A stretch of DNA of 64,000 nucleotides from Petrosia ficiformis. Lineage: Eukaryota; Porifera; Demospongiae; Haplosclerida; Petrosiidae. Both the position numbers and the translations under genes were made by a program. Position 1 is the stretch's first letter, and every line of letters begins with the position of its first letter. The notes below the pieces were generated by a model, which made no database searches, was not told the DNA's origin, and saw only the letters and a list, made by a program, of their open reading frames with translations. This document shows, piece by piece, positions 1-12,200 of the stretch. Location: positions 5,406,201 through 5,470,200 of the forward strand of contig OX345638.1 in NCBI GenBank assembly GCA_947044365.1, in the 5' to 3' direction.

Positions 1-129
1 GTACCACCCATTATGAGAAACAATACATGTACATCGTAGATTCATTACATATACATTGTATAATTATCTACATGTGCATGTGTATATAATCTGTACACAT
101 TATGGAAGTTATTAACTACTTAGTCCGTT

Positions 130-1060
130 TGGTTTACAATTTGGAAGTTTTAATGACTAAAAGAGATAAAATTTGAAGCATGGGCCAAATCGGCTCAATA
201 TTGGTTAGTGTGTGTGTCATTGGGAATACATGATAACACTCGAGATGGAAAGACAGAAAGAAAGAAAGAAAGAAAGACAGACACCTGAGGCAAATGAAAA
301 AATGAAAATGAGTTGCCTCAGGTATATATCTTGACCCAATTAACACAGACGTAATGCTTTTAGTGACAATAATTGCAGTCCTCATTTAATCATAATGCCG
401 TTTACCCTGAAGAGAGAACTGTGTAGTGCCAAGTAAGAAGCTCTTTTGCCAATGGTGCACCATATGAGCTTATCAAACACATCTACTATGTTAATAGTTA
501 TACCTAGTGTACCGGTCTTAGTACATATTTATTTAACGGGGTATGTAGACATATCCTGGATGGATATTTAGATTCCCCAACATATAATAGATCTAATTAC
601 AAACTATCCATTTGTGGGAAACACGGTTTACAATGTATAATTAGATCTATTATAAATAAATTCATTTTGCGTAATTATTTATCAATGTGTTTAAACAACA
701 AGGAAATAAAGTAATGTGTCAAATCCTCCATGGAACTACCCTCCCTCCATTATTAGGCCTTCTCTCTCCTCTTTCAAATAGAGGTTAATAATTTAGTCAT
801 TCAATACAACATGAAATATAATTGTAATACATACATCAGTGTTTATGATAAACTTATATTGTGCATCATCTGTCCAATGAGCTTCTTATTTGGCACTGCA
901 CAGTTCTCTCTTTGGGCCAGATGGCCACAGTGATATTGTCAATAACAGAATTAACTGTTTGTTAATTGACTAAAAATGCATTCGCAATGGGACACATACT
1001 AACTATTGTTGAGCCAATTTGGCCCATGCTTCAAAACATATCAAAACTTGTGTTACCAAT
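130..1060. repeat. Palindromic (foldback) block with long inverted arms, unit A
   Basis: Positions 175-222 are the imperfect reverse complement of 987-1,035, and 411-480 that of about 840-905. Both arms share the same order of landmarks: a GCATGGGCCAAAT word outermost, and an AAGAAGCT / GTGCACCAT segment inside. This is an imperfect palindrome of roughly 0.9 kb with arms of about 350 bp, like a foldback element or a head-to-head MITE pair. Copies lie at about 25,680-26,740 (right arm truncated) and 43,810-44,730. No coding capacity is seen. Confidence 0.7.
243..324 (-). mobile_element. 3' end of a tRNA-derived SINE, unit A
   Basis: Read on the minus strand, this is a short hairpin (CCTGAGGCAA then TTGCCTCAGG) followed by a TTTC-rich tail. 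The same tail follows an intact B-box in the copy at 24,425. The tRNA-like 5' part is missing here. The same fragment is present at the equivalent place in unit C (43,922-44,003) but absent from unit B. Confidence 0.55.
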
Positions 1061-2578
1061 GGTGCACACACTAACCATTGTTGAGCTAATTCAGCATATA
1101 CATATACAAGTGTACATGTACATACACTGTACATCTAGTACATACACTGTACATGTAGTATAATACATATACAAATACAGTTATAAACACATGTGTATTT
1201 GCAGTACATGTACCAATAGTGATATACATGTATACATGTATTTACATGTAGTTATATGTACCCTATACATGTACCCTATACATGTACCCTATACACGTAC
1301 ATATAAATTTCACAAATTAGGTCAATTACAATGCAATATTAATTATCAATACTACTACTACCTTAAAAATCTATTACTATTACTATTACCTTATAAATCA
1401 GTATATTACTATTATTATTGCTAATAGCTCCAAAGTCAGTGTAATATATTACTATTACACTAGCGAAATAACGGGTTTCAGCCATTATTTCGCTAGGTGC
1501 TCGTAAAGTCATAATGTGTTATAGTCTTAATAATAAATCAATGATCAATTAAAAATTATTAGAAATTATGAATAACAAAAAATGATAAAATTACAAATTA
1601 ACTTAATTTATTAATAATTATTTAAGAAAGTGATTAAGGTATTTTATTATAATTCTGTTAATATAAAATTTAAATTTTCATATTCATGAAAATTCAGATT
1701 TAGGTGAGTAAATTCCTACCTTATCAAACGTTTGTCCTTGCACTTTGTTAATGGTCAGAGTATGCAAGTCTTAGTGGAAATTGTACTCTATGCATGCTGA
1801 ATGGCAGATTAGTATTATTTGGAGCTAGTTTTATTCTTGGTATCAGAACCTCATTTCCAGTATTTTGTCCATAAATGAGTTTTGCCTGTACACAGTTACG
1901 ATGTAAATACTTATTTCTAATCTTGTACCATTACATAATCCCTTTTTCAAAGCAATGCTATGAAGTAACATTACAATGCACCCCACTTTTAGGTTTAGAC
2001 AGTGAGGAGGTACACCTGAGTGTGTTAATGAAACTCAATTGGATAGTTTTGAGCCTCTTCGCTATTATCACAACTTACAGAATCTGCACTCGTGTATGAT
2101 ATAGATTCAAAACTTTTGCGTGACATTGAGGGCCTAACTTTCTTTGATACCTTTCTTGATTGCTTCTTCTTTCTCTTAAAGTATCTGTTTTTATCAATTG
2201 CCTATTGAAGGCTAGAGTAGTTTAAACAACTTTTAAACTCTTTTTCTGGTCTTCTCCATTTGCAAATTTATGGGCGCAGTTTAATGTGGTCGCCATGGTT
2301 TCTTACGTATGGATTTTCTGGGTCTTTGTTGCGGGTGAATTCAACAGACAGACAACGATAATTATATTATAGATTAAAAATCAATATATTACCATCACTA
2401 TTACTGAATTACTACAGCATTGAGGTTGCTTTGAAATTCTATTTTAATCATTACATTTAATGTTTATAAGTTTCTCAAAAAGAGAATCAGTAAACCAACA
2501 GCTTTCCAAAGTTCCCTCCAATACTAAAAAGTATCTCTACTGGCACTACTGAACATATCCCTTACTATTACTATTACC
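1061..2578. other. AT-rich, low-complexity stretch without a gene
   Basis: Holds overlapping palindromic TACATG/GTACAT words (about 1,100-1,310), scattered ATTACT triplet-type repeats, and otherwise unstructured AT-rich DNA. The short open frames here have no recognisable domain and are interrupted in unit C. Nothing else is seen. Confidence 0.6.
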
Positions 2579-3373
2579 TCAACATTGAGATTGTATATTA
2601 ATACTATTACTTCACTGTCTATTACTATTACTATTACTATTACTATTACCTCAACATTGAGATTGTATATTAATACTATTACTTCATTGTCTATTACTAT
2701 TACTATTACTATTACTATTACCTCAACATTGAGATTGTATATTAATACTATTACTTCATTGTCTATTACTATTACTATTACTATTACTATTACCTCAACA
2801 TTGAGATTGTATATTAATACTATTACTTCATTGTCTATTACTATTACTATTACTATTACTATTACCTCAACATTGAGATTGTATATTAATACTATTACTT
2901 CATTGTCTATTACTATTACTATTACTATTACTATTACCTCAACATTGAGATTGTATATTAATACTATTACTTCATTGTCTATTACTATTACTATTACTAT
3001 TACTATTACCTCAACATTGAGATTGTATATTAATACTATTACTTCATTGTCTATTACTATTACTATTACTATTACTATTACCTCAACATTGAGATTGTAT
3101 ATTAATACTATTACTTCATTGTCTATTACTATTACTATTACTATTACTATTACCTCAACATTGAGATTGTATATTAATACTATTACTTCATTGTCTATTA
3201 CTATTACTATTACTATTACTATTACCTCAACATTGAGATTGTATATTAATACTATTACTTCATTGTCTATTACTATTACTATTACTATTACTATTACCTC
3301 AACATTGAGATTGTATATTAATACTATTACTTCACTGTCTATTACTATTACTATTACTATTACCTCAACTTTT
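2579..3373. repeat. 72-bp minisatellite, 11 copies
   Basis: Eleven head-to-tail copies of a 72-bp unit start at 2,581, 2,653, 2,725 and so on to 3,301. Each has a unique part (AACATTGAGATTGTATATTA...) and a TATTAC microsatellite tail. Copies are nearly identical; the first and last carry a C in TTCACTG where the inner nine carry T, and the last is 6 bp shorter. Because 72 is divisible by 3, the array is open in several frames and gives a spurious 263-residue frame. Unit C has one copy (45,469-45,535) with the same C and the same short tail as the last copy here. Confidence 0.95.
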
Positions 3374-3428
3374 TAATTACCTATTACTATTACTAGTATC
3401 TATTAGAATTACCCTATGTCTGTAATTC

Positions 3429-4060
3429 AGGGCTGGGTGATAGTGACATTTTTACTACATGTGTGTATCACAATTGTTAGTAATTAATTAAACGACAGTG
3501 AATACTATCACGACAGTGATGGATCAAAAATGTAACATATATATATATATATATAATAAACACAATTTCTTTTAATTTGTTAGTTTTTTGGCATAGGAGT
3601 ATAGGATTCAAGGGACAGCTAGCTTTTTTGATTCAGTAGATTTCTGTTTACTATTGCTACTAGGAGTCTGTAATTTGACATAACAGTAAGATGGCAAAAC
3701 TGTAAATGTAATCTCATATTGGAAGTATTTCCACAATATTTGATTTTCTTTTATATTCACAACTTAAGAATCTACAAATAACTTGGTTTTGGAAATTTTC
3801 CTTCTATTGCATCACTCTAAGAACCTTCCAACAGAAAAACTTCTAGTTCACAGTCTAAAGCTACATCACTTGTAGAACCAGTTGCCATTTTATATATACT
3901 TCACTTACAGCTTACACATGTGGCAATGTGGGTATGGTGATTAGTATGCGCATGCACAATCCAACTTATTTACTATCGCCATAGAGAATTTTGACTATCG
4001 TTATCGAGATAATAGCCCTGACGATAATGATAGTCTGATTATTGTCACAATCTCACAGCC
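3429..4060. mobile_element. hAT-like element relic, unit A
   Basis: Starts with CAGGGCTGGG, typical of hAT termini, and ends near 4,060 with CACAGCC. The interior has ATCG-rich motifs near both ends. On the minus strand about 3,650-3,800 is the decayed counterpart of the BED-finger frame seen intact at 45,736-45,957 in unit C, here with a stop and a shifted frame. The matching right end is kept in unit B at about 26,768, next to a deletion junction. Confidence 0.5.
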
Positions 4061-4802
4061 TTAGTTTGTATATACTTGTAATACAGTTATGCATGTATAA
4101 ATGTATAATCACAACATCAAAAGGTGTCATATATTTATAATAATAACTAATACGTCTCTTGTGTATACTGGTTTCATGCCACACACCCCATAGCAATGGA
4201 CTCAAGTCATGAATATCATTACAAGTACACATGACAATTATGTAACTACATGTAAGAACAGATACTTTTTGAGTAAACAATTTTGTTCAAATGTTTATGT
4301 GTAATCATTCATTGTGTGACCATTTCATACAGTAAACTACTGCATGAAATTAGGCATCTAAAATAACTAATGTTTAATGTTCCTACATACTGTACAGTAC
4401 CTGGAATTATTAAATAGGAGTATCACTGTACTGTAATTGACTACAGTGTACATCATTAGTAAAGTACACTGTATTCTGATTGTACATGTGCTACACAGTA
4501 TTACACATTAGTACTATGCTATCTCATACAAATGTAAAGGGAATTCACACATTACTATGATTACAACAGAAAGTAGTACTATAGTACTGCTTCAAAGTAC
4601 ACTTGACTATCACCTTATTAACGTATAGCTCCCATCATAGTATGTAAAGTTTATAAACTTAATAAAGACAGGTGCTGTATCAAGTTTCATTGCCTGTACA
4701 AAATCCCGAACTAATGAATGCTCAAATGCTAGTGTTTGATCAAATGATTTACTTCAATCGGTCTTTCTAAACACAATCCCATTAAAATATTGACCAGCTT
4801 AC
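4061..4802. other. Intron or 3' region of the CH gene; no further exon seen
   Basis: This stretch lies between the conserved CH exon and the hAT relic. It is duplicated with moderate divergence at about 26,780-27,508 and 46,245-46,978. It contains repeated short words such as AGTACACTGTA and no open frame with recognisable content. Confidence 0.5.
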
Positions 4803-5671
4803 CTAATGAATTGTATTGATTGTGGTGCTACAATTTTCATTAATTCAATTAGAACTAAACCATCTTTAAGACCCGAACGTAAGTCTGTTATGTGCATCTG
4901 ATGCTCTGAAGATTTCAATTGTTGATTAATCCACTGTGTGAAACTAGTCTGTTGTTCTTTAACCCAATCAGTATCATCATTCTTACCAGATACACTGCCA
5001 TTGCTAATAGATTGATGGATAGATACGTGTAGATAGACAGACAGATAGATAGAATATATATAATATATTTGTAATTATGTACATCTATCTGATTTATAGG
5101 ACACATCAAGCTTTTAGTTCAGGCATCAAAACCAAGGATAGGTTGTTATTAAGGTTGCTATAAACAATATAGCATATACATTAAAGTTTGTGGAAGCTTT
5201 TAGTTGCATGTGAGCCTATAGCTTTGTCTTAGGAATATCAAAACTGAGGACAGCCAAACCTACTATAAACAATAAGCATATATGCTTGCCTTTGCAGATC
5301 TGATATGCAATAATATAGACCTGCATGTACTACAGCAAATGGTTGCCATGGTAACATAGTAAGCATATGCTATAACTACATACATGTACATAATTATATA
5401 TTGTAATTATAAAGGTCATATGTACATGCATGATAGAGATGAATAGATAGATTGAGAGATAGCTCTATAGATTGAAGGCTCCATCAATAGATGAAGTGAA
5501 TAGATAGATGAACACACTCACAGTTGTACACACACACACGCACACACACTTTGATTGCTTAGCTATTGATGGATTAGTATCAGGATGTGAACTAAGTAGA
5601 GAGAAGACATCTCCTCCACTACCCAATCTAGCCCTCCTAGGACTTTTGGATCCATTAACTGTAGCCATCAA
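4803..5671 (-). CDS. CH-domain (actin-binding) gene, 5' exons 1-2, unit A
   Basis: Two coding exons on the minus strand. Exon 1 (5,671-5,550) starts with two consecutive ATG codons and encodes a basic, serine-rich leader of about 40 aa (MMATVNGSKSPRRARLG...). Exon 2 (5,003-4,803) encodes the first half of a type-1 calponin-homology domain: a QQTSFTQWIN motif followed by DLRSGLKDGLVLIELM, as in the first CH domain of filamin, spectrin and actinin proteins. Donors and acceptors are GT-AG and the phases match (2 then 2). The third exon would lie left of the window; in unit B it is at 24,986-25,087. The full gene is probably an actin-crosslinking protein, but only its beginning is inside the repeat unit. 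The family (filamin versus spectrin type) is not settled by this piece. Confidence 0.75.
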
Positions 5672-8600
5672 ATAAATTTATCTAAAAGTTAAGAGATAGA
5701 AGACTTTGAACGTAACGTGATAACTATCAAATAGATTATAGATTGAATAGTTCATTTCATTGTAATAAGCCACTTACATTTAATTGCAATGTGTCTTATG
5801 ATATACATGTAATGTAGGACAAACATTTGCTTTGCTATTTAAGATATGTTTGTCAGTGTTAGAAGATATAATATTATGTTACTGGGTATAATAACAACAG
5901 TAGGATAATTACTGAATTCACAAGCAACCTCATTTGTTTAGCTTGAGAAGCCAAATATAAGGAAGCCAAGCAAGAACTGCCAAAAAAAGGTAAATTACTT
6001 CCTGCTCAACTTTGCTGTACAAAATAGCTACATATCAAGTGTTCTAATGGATTAAATAACCAAAGTATGGCCTTGTCTCTAGACAATCACTACATAGGTA
6101 TTAAAACAGTTCATACAATCTTCATTATTTCCAAACACTTAACAAAGGACTGATAAAACAGGAAAATTGTCGGCTTCTATTTTCTTTACTACATGTACAT
6201 TCATGTCTGATATAATAATTACGATACTGACATAATTATGTTAATTAAATTACACAACAGAATAGACTATTAGTCTACTAGGAAATGAATATAATTGTGA
6301 CATAATTTCAAAGATCATAATTAATAAGATATATTGAGAAAAGTATTCCTATGATTGCTTGGTGATGAACACATATCAATCACTGCTGATGTCTCTACTC
6401 TTCTGTGTACTCAAAAACTGAGGCCTAAAGAACTAAGCGTAAATGCAGTCTAAGTTGATGAAACTGAAGCATTACTTCAAAGTTCTAAATGACTACATAC
6501 TTCCTCATGTCTGAAACTCTAATTTTTATATTATCTATAAACTGTTTATCTACTATATACAACAGTTATTAGTATTATTTACATTTTAAAATTCTTCCTA
6601 AATCTTCCTGCTAGTCTATAGCTGAAGCACATGTTCTTTTATGCATCACGTCCATTAAATGACTGAGCTCCTTGGAATGACGCAACATACTTAACTACGT
6701 ATACAATGCATACTCATGTAAATGAGAAAAGAATATATATAATTATATATATAATTATAATATTATATTAGATATACACAACATGTATTTGAACCGTGAA
6801 CCCGTGGGAAAGCAATCATAGGGACAGGCCTATGGACCATAAAAAGGTGTATAATAATTATACTAAGTATACTATATTAAGTGTTTTATGAACATAGGGG
6901 TAATCAATATTCAATTAGTGAGATAACAACCTGTATAGAATAATTACTATTTCCCTATTTTGTATAGGATACCAAAAACACACTCAATTATAAATACAAT
7001 AATTTAATCAAAAAATATTTGAAATATTTTCATTCCTTTAGTGTATTACATACTAAAGTGTTTATATAAACATATTGGCTTCATAGTCAATACTAAATGT
7101 AACAAAAATATAACAACTATATATATATCAGGTATTTAGTGAATATTTGTAATAATTATAGATCATGTAAATTAGTCTGATAAATAGAAACGCACAAAAC
7201 ATGACTGTTATCTAATTATCACTACACACATGATATATTAGTAGAAATAGTGATGTAGTGATGTAATACTAAATTAAATTTTATTGATAGTATATATGAT
7301 AAAATGATGACTTCAGATATACACTCAGTTCCATTATGTTACCTACGACATCAAATTGCTCTTAATGATTGGGGTTCCCCAGGATTTCTCAAAACTGGAA
7401 TGGGTCACCCCTCCTCAGATTTAGGAAGTAAATCAATCATACTGAACATATTCCTGCCCCATATATTCTATTTGTGTAGCAAATAGTATCATGTATTATA
7501 GTTATGAATAACTTTTAATAACTTGCTGCAATTAATACAAATTAATCGTAGTTAGAAATTATGTGTTAATGAATTGTAATGAATGCTCATACTGATGACG
7601 AAATATAATATATGTAGTATAATTATAGATTGTGATGTGTATTACAGGTTGTGCTAACAGAACTGGTACCAGTTATCACTTAGTGTGGTGGTCCACTATG
7701 TCGAAGACAAATGCACAATAACTTCAACAGTGAATAGATTTACAAAAGCAACCACCACGGAGAATGGAGTTAGCTCAGAGGAGTATAGGTGTATTAGAAT
7801 ATAAATCTGATCTATAATCCTATCATAACACGATAAACCTTAGACCTAGGATTGAGGGCATTTTATATCTGATGAACCAATACTTGGTCTCTAGTCACTA
7901 CTATCTCTATAGTTATAATGAGCTAACACAACAACTATTCATGTGGTATGAGATATTACATTGCAGAAGCATCTTTACCATAGGGATCTAAATGCACATT
8001 TAATAATAAGATATATCTGTCTACCTTTGATACACAAACTGCAAGAGATAACAGTCACTTTACAAATACAATCAGTAAATTTAGTACTATAATAATTATT
8101 TATAATATGATTGCAATATTTTACTAACCTGTAGTATTTTAGAGAGCTTATCCCAGCCAATCGTCAGCCTACCGAGTTATTGAGTAAAGAAGGTGGGTCT
8201 TGTAAAATCCTCATAGGGGTGTGACTCTAATTACTAGGGGACTAAGGGAGTAGCTTCAGCGATGGCTCTGATCCTACAAACCCAACTGTGGAATAGCGAA
8301 TGGATTTGTTTGACATTTCCCAAGATAGCTGCTAAATTTTTTGTGAAAACATCTGTTGCACAATTAGTTATGCCAAAAAATTTTCCGAAGTTGTTACTGT
8401 AGCAGATACCTAAAGTAGAATTGTAACGCAATAGCTAAACAAATTTCATTGATTGCATCATTATATAGTTGTTACAAAGAATTGAACAGAACTGTTAGCT
8501 ATCAAACCCCCATCTTTTTTGTGAGGATATTAATTAACTTCTGATTTGTCTTGGGACAAAATTATTATGAGCTGGGTCATTCTCATGTATGCACTCAATG

Positions 8601-9088
8601 CATTATGTCATCATTATAACTGCCAGATCTAGAATACAGTTATTTATATCTGACTAGTAGCACAGTTTCTATTTGTAGCTAGAAACTTGTAAATGGTTAG
8701 TTACATGTAGAAACTGCCTAATTAATGGTGCTAGTGACAATTAACTATCAATTTAATGGTTTTTTGTTTACATTCATCAGTTTCAGTTTCAGTTTACATT
8801 CTTCTATAAGTTCAATATCTTGATTGACTTATCTTCAGGCAAATATTTAGCAAACAGTCTAAAAAATAGTAGCATCACTAGCATGTAACCATGGCGGAAA
8901 TACAAATCAGGTGACTACTTCTCAGGTGACTTCTGGATGTCATATCATATGACTTCCTTGCGTGATTCGTTTCCAAGGTAATCCAAAACTAATAACAGTA
9001 CACCAGGGCGTGTCACATGATCACCATTTATTACTGAGTAAAAACTGTTTGTAAAAGAGACTTCAGTTTGCATGATAAGCTTCTGTAT
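5672..9088. other. Intergenic region between divergent CH and GTPase genes, unit A
   Basis: About 3.4 kb separate the start codons of the CH gene (minus) and the GTPase gene (plus). It contains the TIR element at 6,348-6,822 and a conserved block at about 7,300-8,460. Short frames at 7,304-7,486 (+) and 8,234-8,431 (-) are kept in unit B but broken or strongly changed in unit C, so they are not called genes. About 8,157 there is a CCAAT box followed by a GGTGGGTCTTGT word, a segment that recurs three more times in the window. Confidence 0.6.
6348..6822. mobile_element. MITE with CCTATGATTGCTT terminal inverted repeats
   Basis: Left end CCTATGATTGCTT (6,348-6,360) and right end AAGCAATCATAGG (6,810-6,822) are perfect inverted repeats 475 bp apart. 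The interior is non-coding and contains a TACGTATACAATGCATAC word shared by all family members. Relatives: 29,254-29,716, 48,575-49,009, 55,883-56,278, a left-end fragment from 53,851, and single ends near 11,362 and 49,745. The superfamily is not identified. Confidence 0.7.
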
Positions 9089-9106
9089 ATGACTACAGTG
9101 TTAGAG
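9089..9106 (+). other. Possible alternative first coding exon, unit A
   Basis: ATGACTACAGTGTTAGAG followed by GTAAGA would encode MTTVLE and end in phase 0. It could therefore splice straight to the AIG1 exon at 9,339, replacing the MTASTVKE exon. Unit B has the same exon (32,006-32,023). In unit C the ATG is absent (58,921-58,938), so there it can only be 5' UTR. Whether it is a leader or an alternative start cannot be told from sequence. Confidence 0.35.
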
Positions 9107-9256
9107 GTAAGAAAAATCCAAAACCCAAAGCATAACCTACAACAATATTTCTTTTTTTTTAATTACCAACAGGTTTTTTCACAACCTAACTTTTGAAAAA
9201 CATCTATGATTATATTTTCTATCACTATCTAGTCACTATTCACAATAGTATTAGCT

Positions 9257-12200
9257 ATGACTGCATCAACAGTGAAGGAGGTAAGAATCAAAATCAACGT
9301 ATATATGTGATAATTAATAAGATTTTGCTCATTTACAGCAACAATTGCATTTTTTATTTCAATCTTCTAAACAGGAATCCGAATCAATTAATATACTAGT
9401 AACAGGGAAGACAGGAGTCGGAAAGTCGTCCATTACAAATGCCATTATTGGAGAAATAGTTGCAGAAGAAGGTAAATCCTTAGGAGGTGTAACTAGGGAT
9501 ATTTCTTGTCACGAGAGAACAGTAAATCATATCAAGTTCAAAGTATGGAAATCTTCTGGTCTTCAAGATATAACAGATGAAGATGGTGAAATTACAAAAA
9601 GGATTATGCAGACCTTAAAGCAACACTGCAGTCACCTGCATCTTTTGTTATACTGCATTCGTATGGATCGAGATCGTATTGAAATATCAGAGTTTGAAGC
9701 TATTAAGCAGTTATCTCAATTGTTTAGTCCTAAAATTTGGGAATCTGCAATTTTTGCCCTCACATTTGCGAATCGTGTTATACCTCCACCAGACATGGCA
9801 ACCGATGAAGAAGAAGCTCAGTGGTTTAAAGAGCGTATAAAAATGTTTCAGGCGGCGATTGTCAGAACTTTAGTAGAAGTTGGTGTTCCAGAGGATAAGG
9901 CAAAACAAGTACCAGTTATTCCAACAGGTTATCACAAACCTACTAAGCACATGCCCAACCCATGGAAGCTCTTTGACAGACCTAATTGGTTCAATCCATT
10001 TTCGCATTCATGTGCAAAGCAGATGGAAGAACATACAATAATGACACTTTTGGCTTCACAAAAACATCGTGTTCAAAAGCTAACAGAAGCACAGACAACA
10101 TCAATAGAGGTTATTGCTAATAGTAGTAGCAACTCCATTAAAATCTTAATACTTTATTATTTGCAGAGTCATGCCTGGAAAACAGAAGTTTCAGATTCGA
10201 GCTCTTGGGCTGCACTATTTGAAAAAACAAAGTAGGCATGTTTGCTAATCTGATCTATATCTGTTGTGAATTTACATCAATCGCATGATATGTAACTTAA
10301 ATCAATTGAGTGTACATCCATGTAATACTTCCTCTTATAATGATATTATGATATCATTATAATTATTATTATTGTATGTCAACTTACAGCTGCTACATTA
10401 AATTCTTTTATTATTTAGCAACAATTCACCTGATGAACTTAAAGAGGAAGTCAAGCCAATGCAGAAAAGAAATGTATCAGGTATGGCGAGCACTTATAAT
10501 CATAATGAATTCACATACTAATTTACGAATGGGTTCCTTCAAGTTGAATATTGAAATAGTATTGAAAGTACATGTATAACAATTATCTGTATTTTTACGA
10601 ACTCTACCAAAATTGTGATGTACCACACTTGAACGTGGTGTATACATTCTGAGGCAATTACATGGGGTTCAACACATATAGACTCCTAGCCCACACTTTG
10701 ATTTATGTAAATACATAAAAGCAATTTTTAATGGACTTTCTAACGATAAAGTTTATGGTTAGAAAGTCCATTAAAAATCGGTTACAAGCTCTACCAAAAT
10801 TGTGATGTACCACACTTAAATGACTTAAATGGCTTGCTTACAGTTTTGTAACATTGACAGAGAAGTATAGCATCTAACTGATAAATTTATGGTGAGCAGC
10901 AGTAGTAATAATTTACTTTTAACACTATTTATAATGTTAAACTCCACTTGAACGCGCTTTTGTTGAAAAATGTAGTCTTGTATTTAACCACACCTCCTCT
11001 TAAAACCCACAGTTTAAGAGGGGCTTCATCTGGGAACAAGTCTAATAGTTGTATGAAGAATACACTACATCTAATTGCCATGGCAATGGAGTGTAAATAA
11101 GTATTAAAGTGTGATCTTATTGCACTTCAAAAATTATATTACACAGTCAGACCTGTTATTACAGACCCTGAAAAATGGAGACACCCAGTGGCTTGGCTAG
11201 GAGGGGAGTTGTTGGGTTTAGGCATGTAACGTTTCGTGACAACAGACAACAACAAATAATTTTAATGAATGACTTATATCTAATCTTTGAAGGTGTTTTG
11301 CGAATCGAATTACTTGTCCTCTGCAATTAATTTTCCATGATTTTTTTTATGCCCTGTAAGGCCATTCCTATGATTGCTTTCCAAGGGGTTTAATTGTATA
11401 TATCATATTTATATTGTTGCGTGAGTATGTGTTGTATACGTAGTTAAGGAAATTGCATCATTCAACGCACGCTTGATAGTGATGTTCGATACCATAAAAA
11501 AAGAATTCGGTTTGATACCAAGTACTTTTTTCTCAGTATGGGAAGTATCGAGTACGATACCAAGTATAGTAGCTACATGTATGTGCATGTGCAATTTGTC
11601 ACGTGGGTTATCAATTTATTTATCATAATTTGGCAAAACAAGTTGGAGATAATACATGAACACAACTTGGTGAAAACAACTACTAGTGGAGTAAGAGTGC
11701 AGCGAAATACTATCTATGTGACATGTTATGATTGTTCGAATAATAGTTTCGTGTTGTGGTTTTAATTGATTAGTAAGCCTATAATCACTTAGTAAACATG
11801 TTGCAGTGTTGCTATAGGAATTTCACGCAATGAACAAAAGCAAAGTTTGTTGTAAGGCTGGATCTCTTGATTTTTACAAGTGATGGACTGAGAAAGTCGC
11901 TAAAGTGTGGGCGTTGACCACTGACTACTGCATTTGTAAAACACTCGTCTAGCTGCTTTCTACCAACAAATAAAGAATATCCACGGCCTTCTTAAAAGGT
12001 CTTCTGTCCAACCAAGTAAGCAGCTTTGAAATCCAAAAGTTACACAGCTGATAGATGTGGGCATTGCCCTCGAGAGCAAAACACTCGCGCTATCGATCAC
12101 CTTGCTGTCTTTCTGCAACTAAAGAAGAGTTCCAAATAGCTTTCTTGTTATTTCTTATATCCAACACAGTAATAGCTATAATCTAAATTGCTTAGATGCC

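Noticed and set aside
2585..3376. 263-residue open frame made of a 24-residue repeat
   Set aside because: It is the 72-bp minisatellite read in frame. The unit C homologue has one repeat and no gene around it.
7304..7486. 60-residue frame conserved between units A and B
   Set aside because: A and B are nearly identical over the whole region, so conservation says little. Unit C has a TGA in the frame and mostly amino-acid-changing differences.
8234..8431. 65-residue minus-strand frame in units A and B
   Set aside because: Its counterpart in unit C (57,310-57,440) is shortened and not open; no recognisable domain; it overlaps the repeated CCAAT segment.
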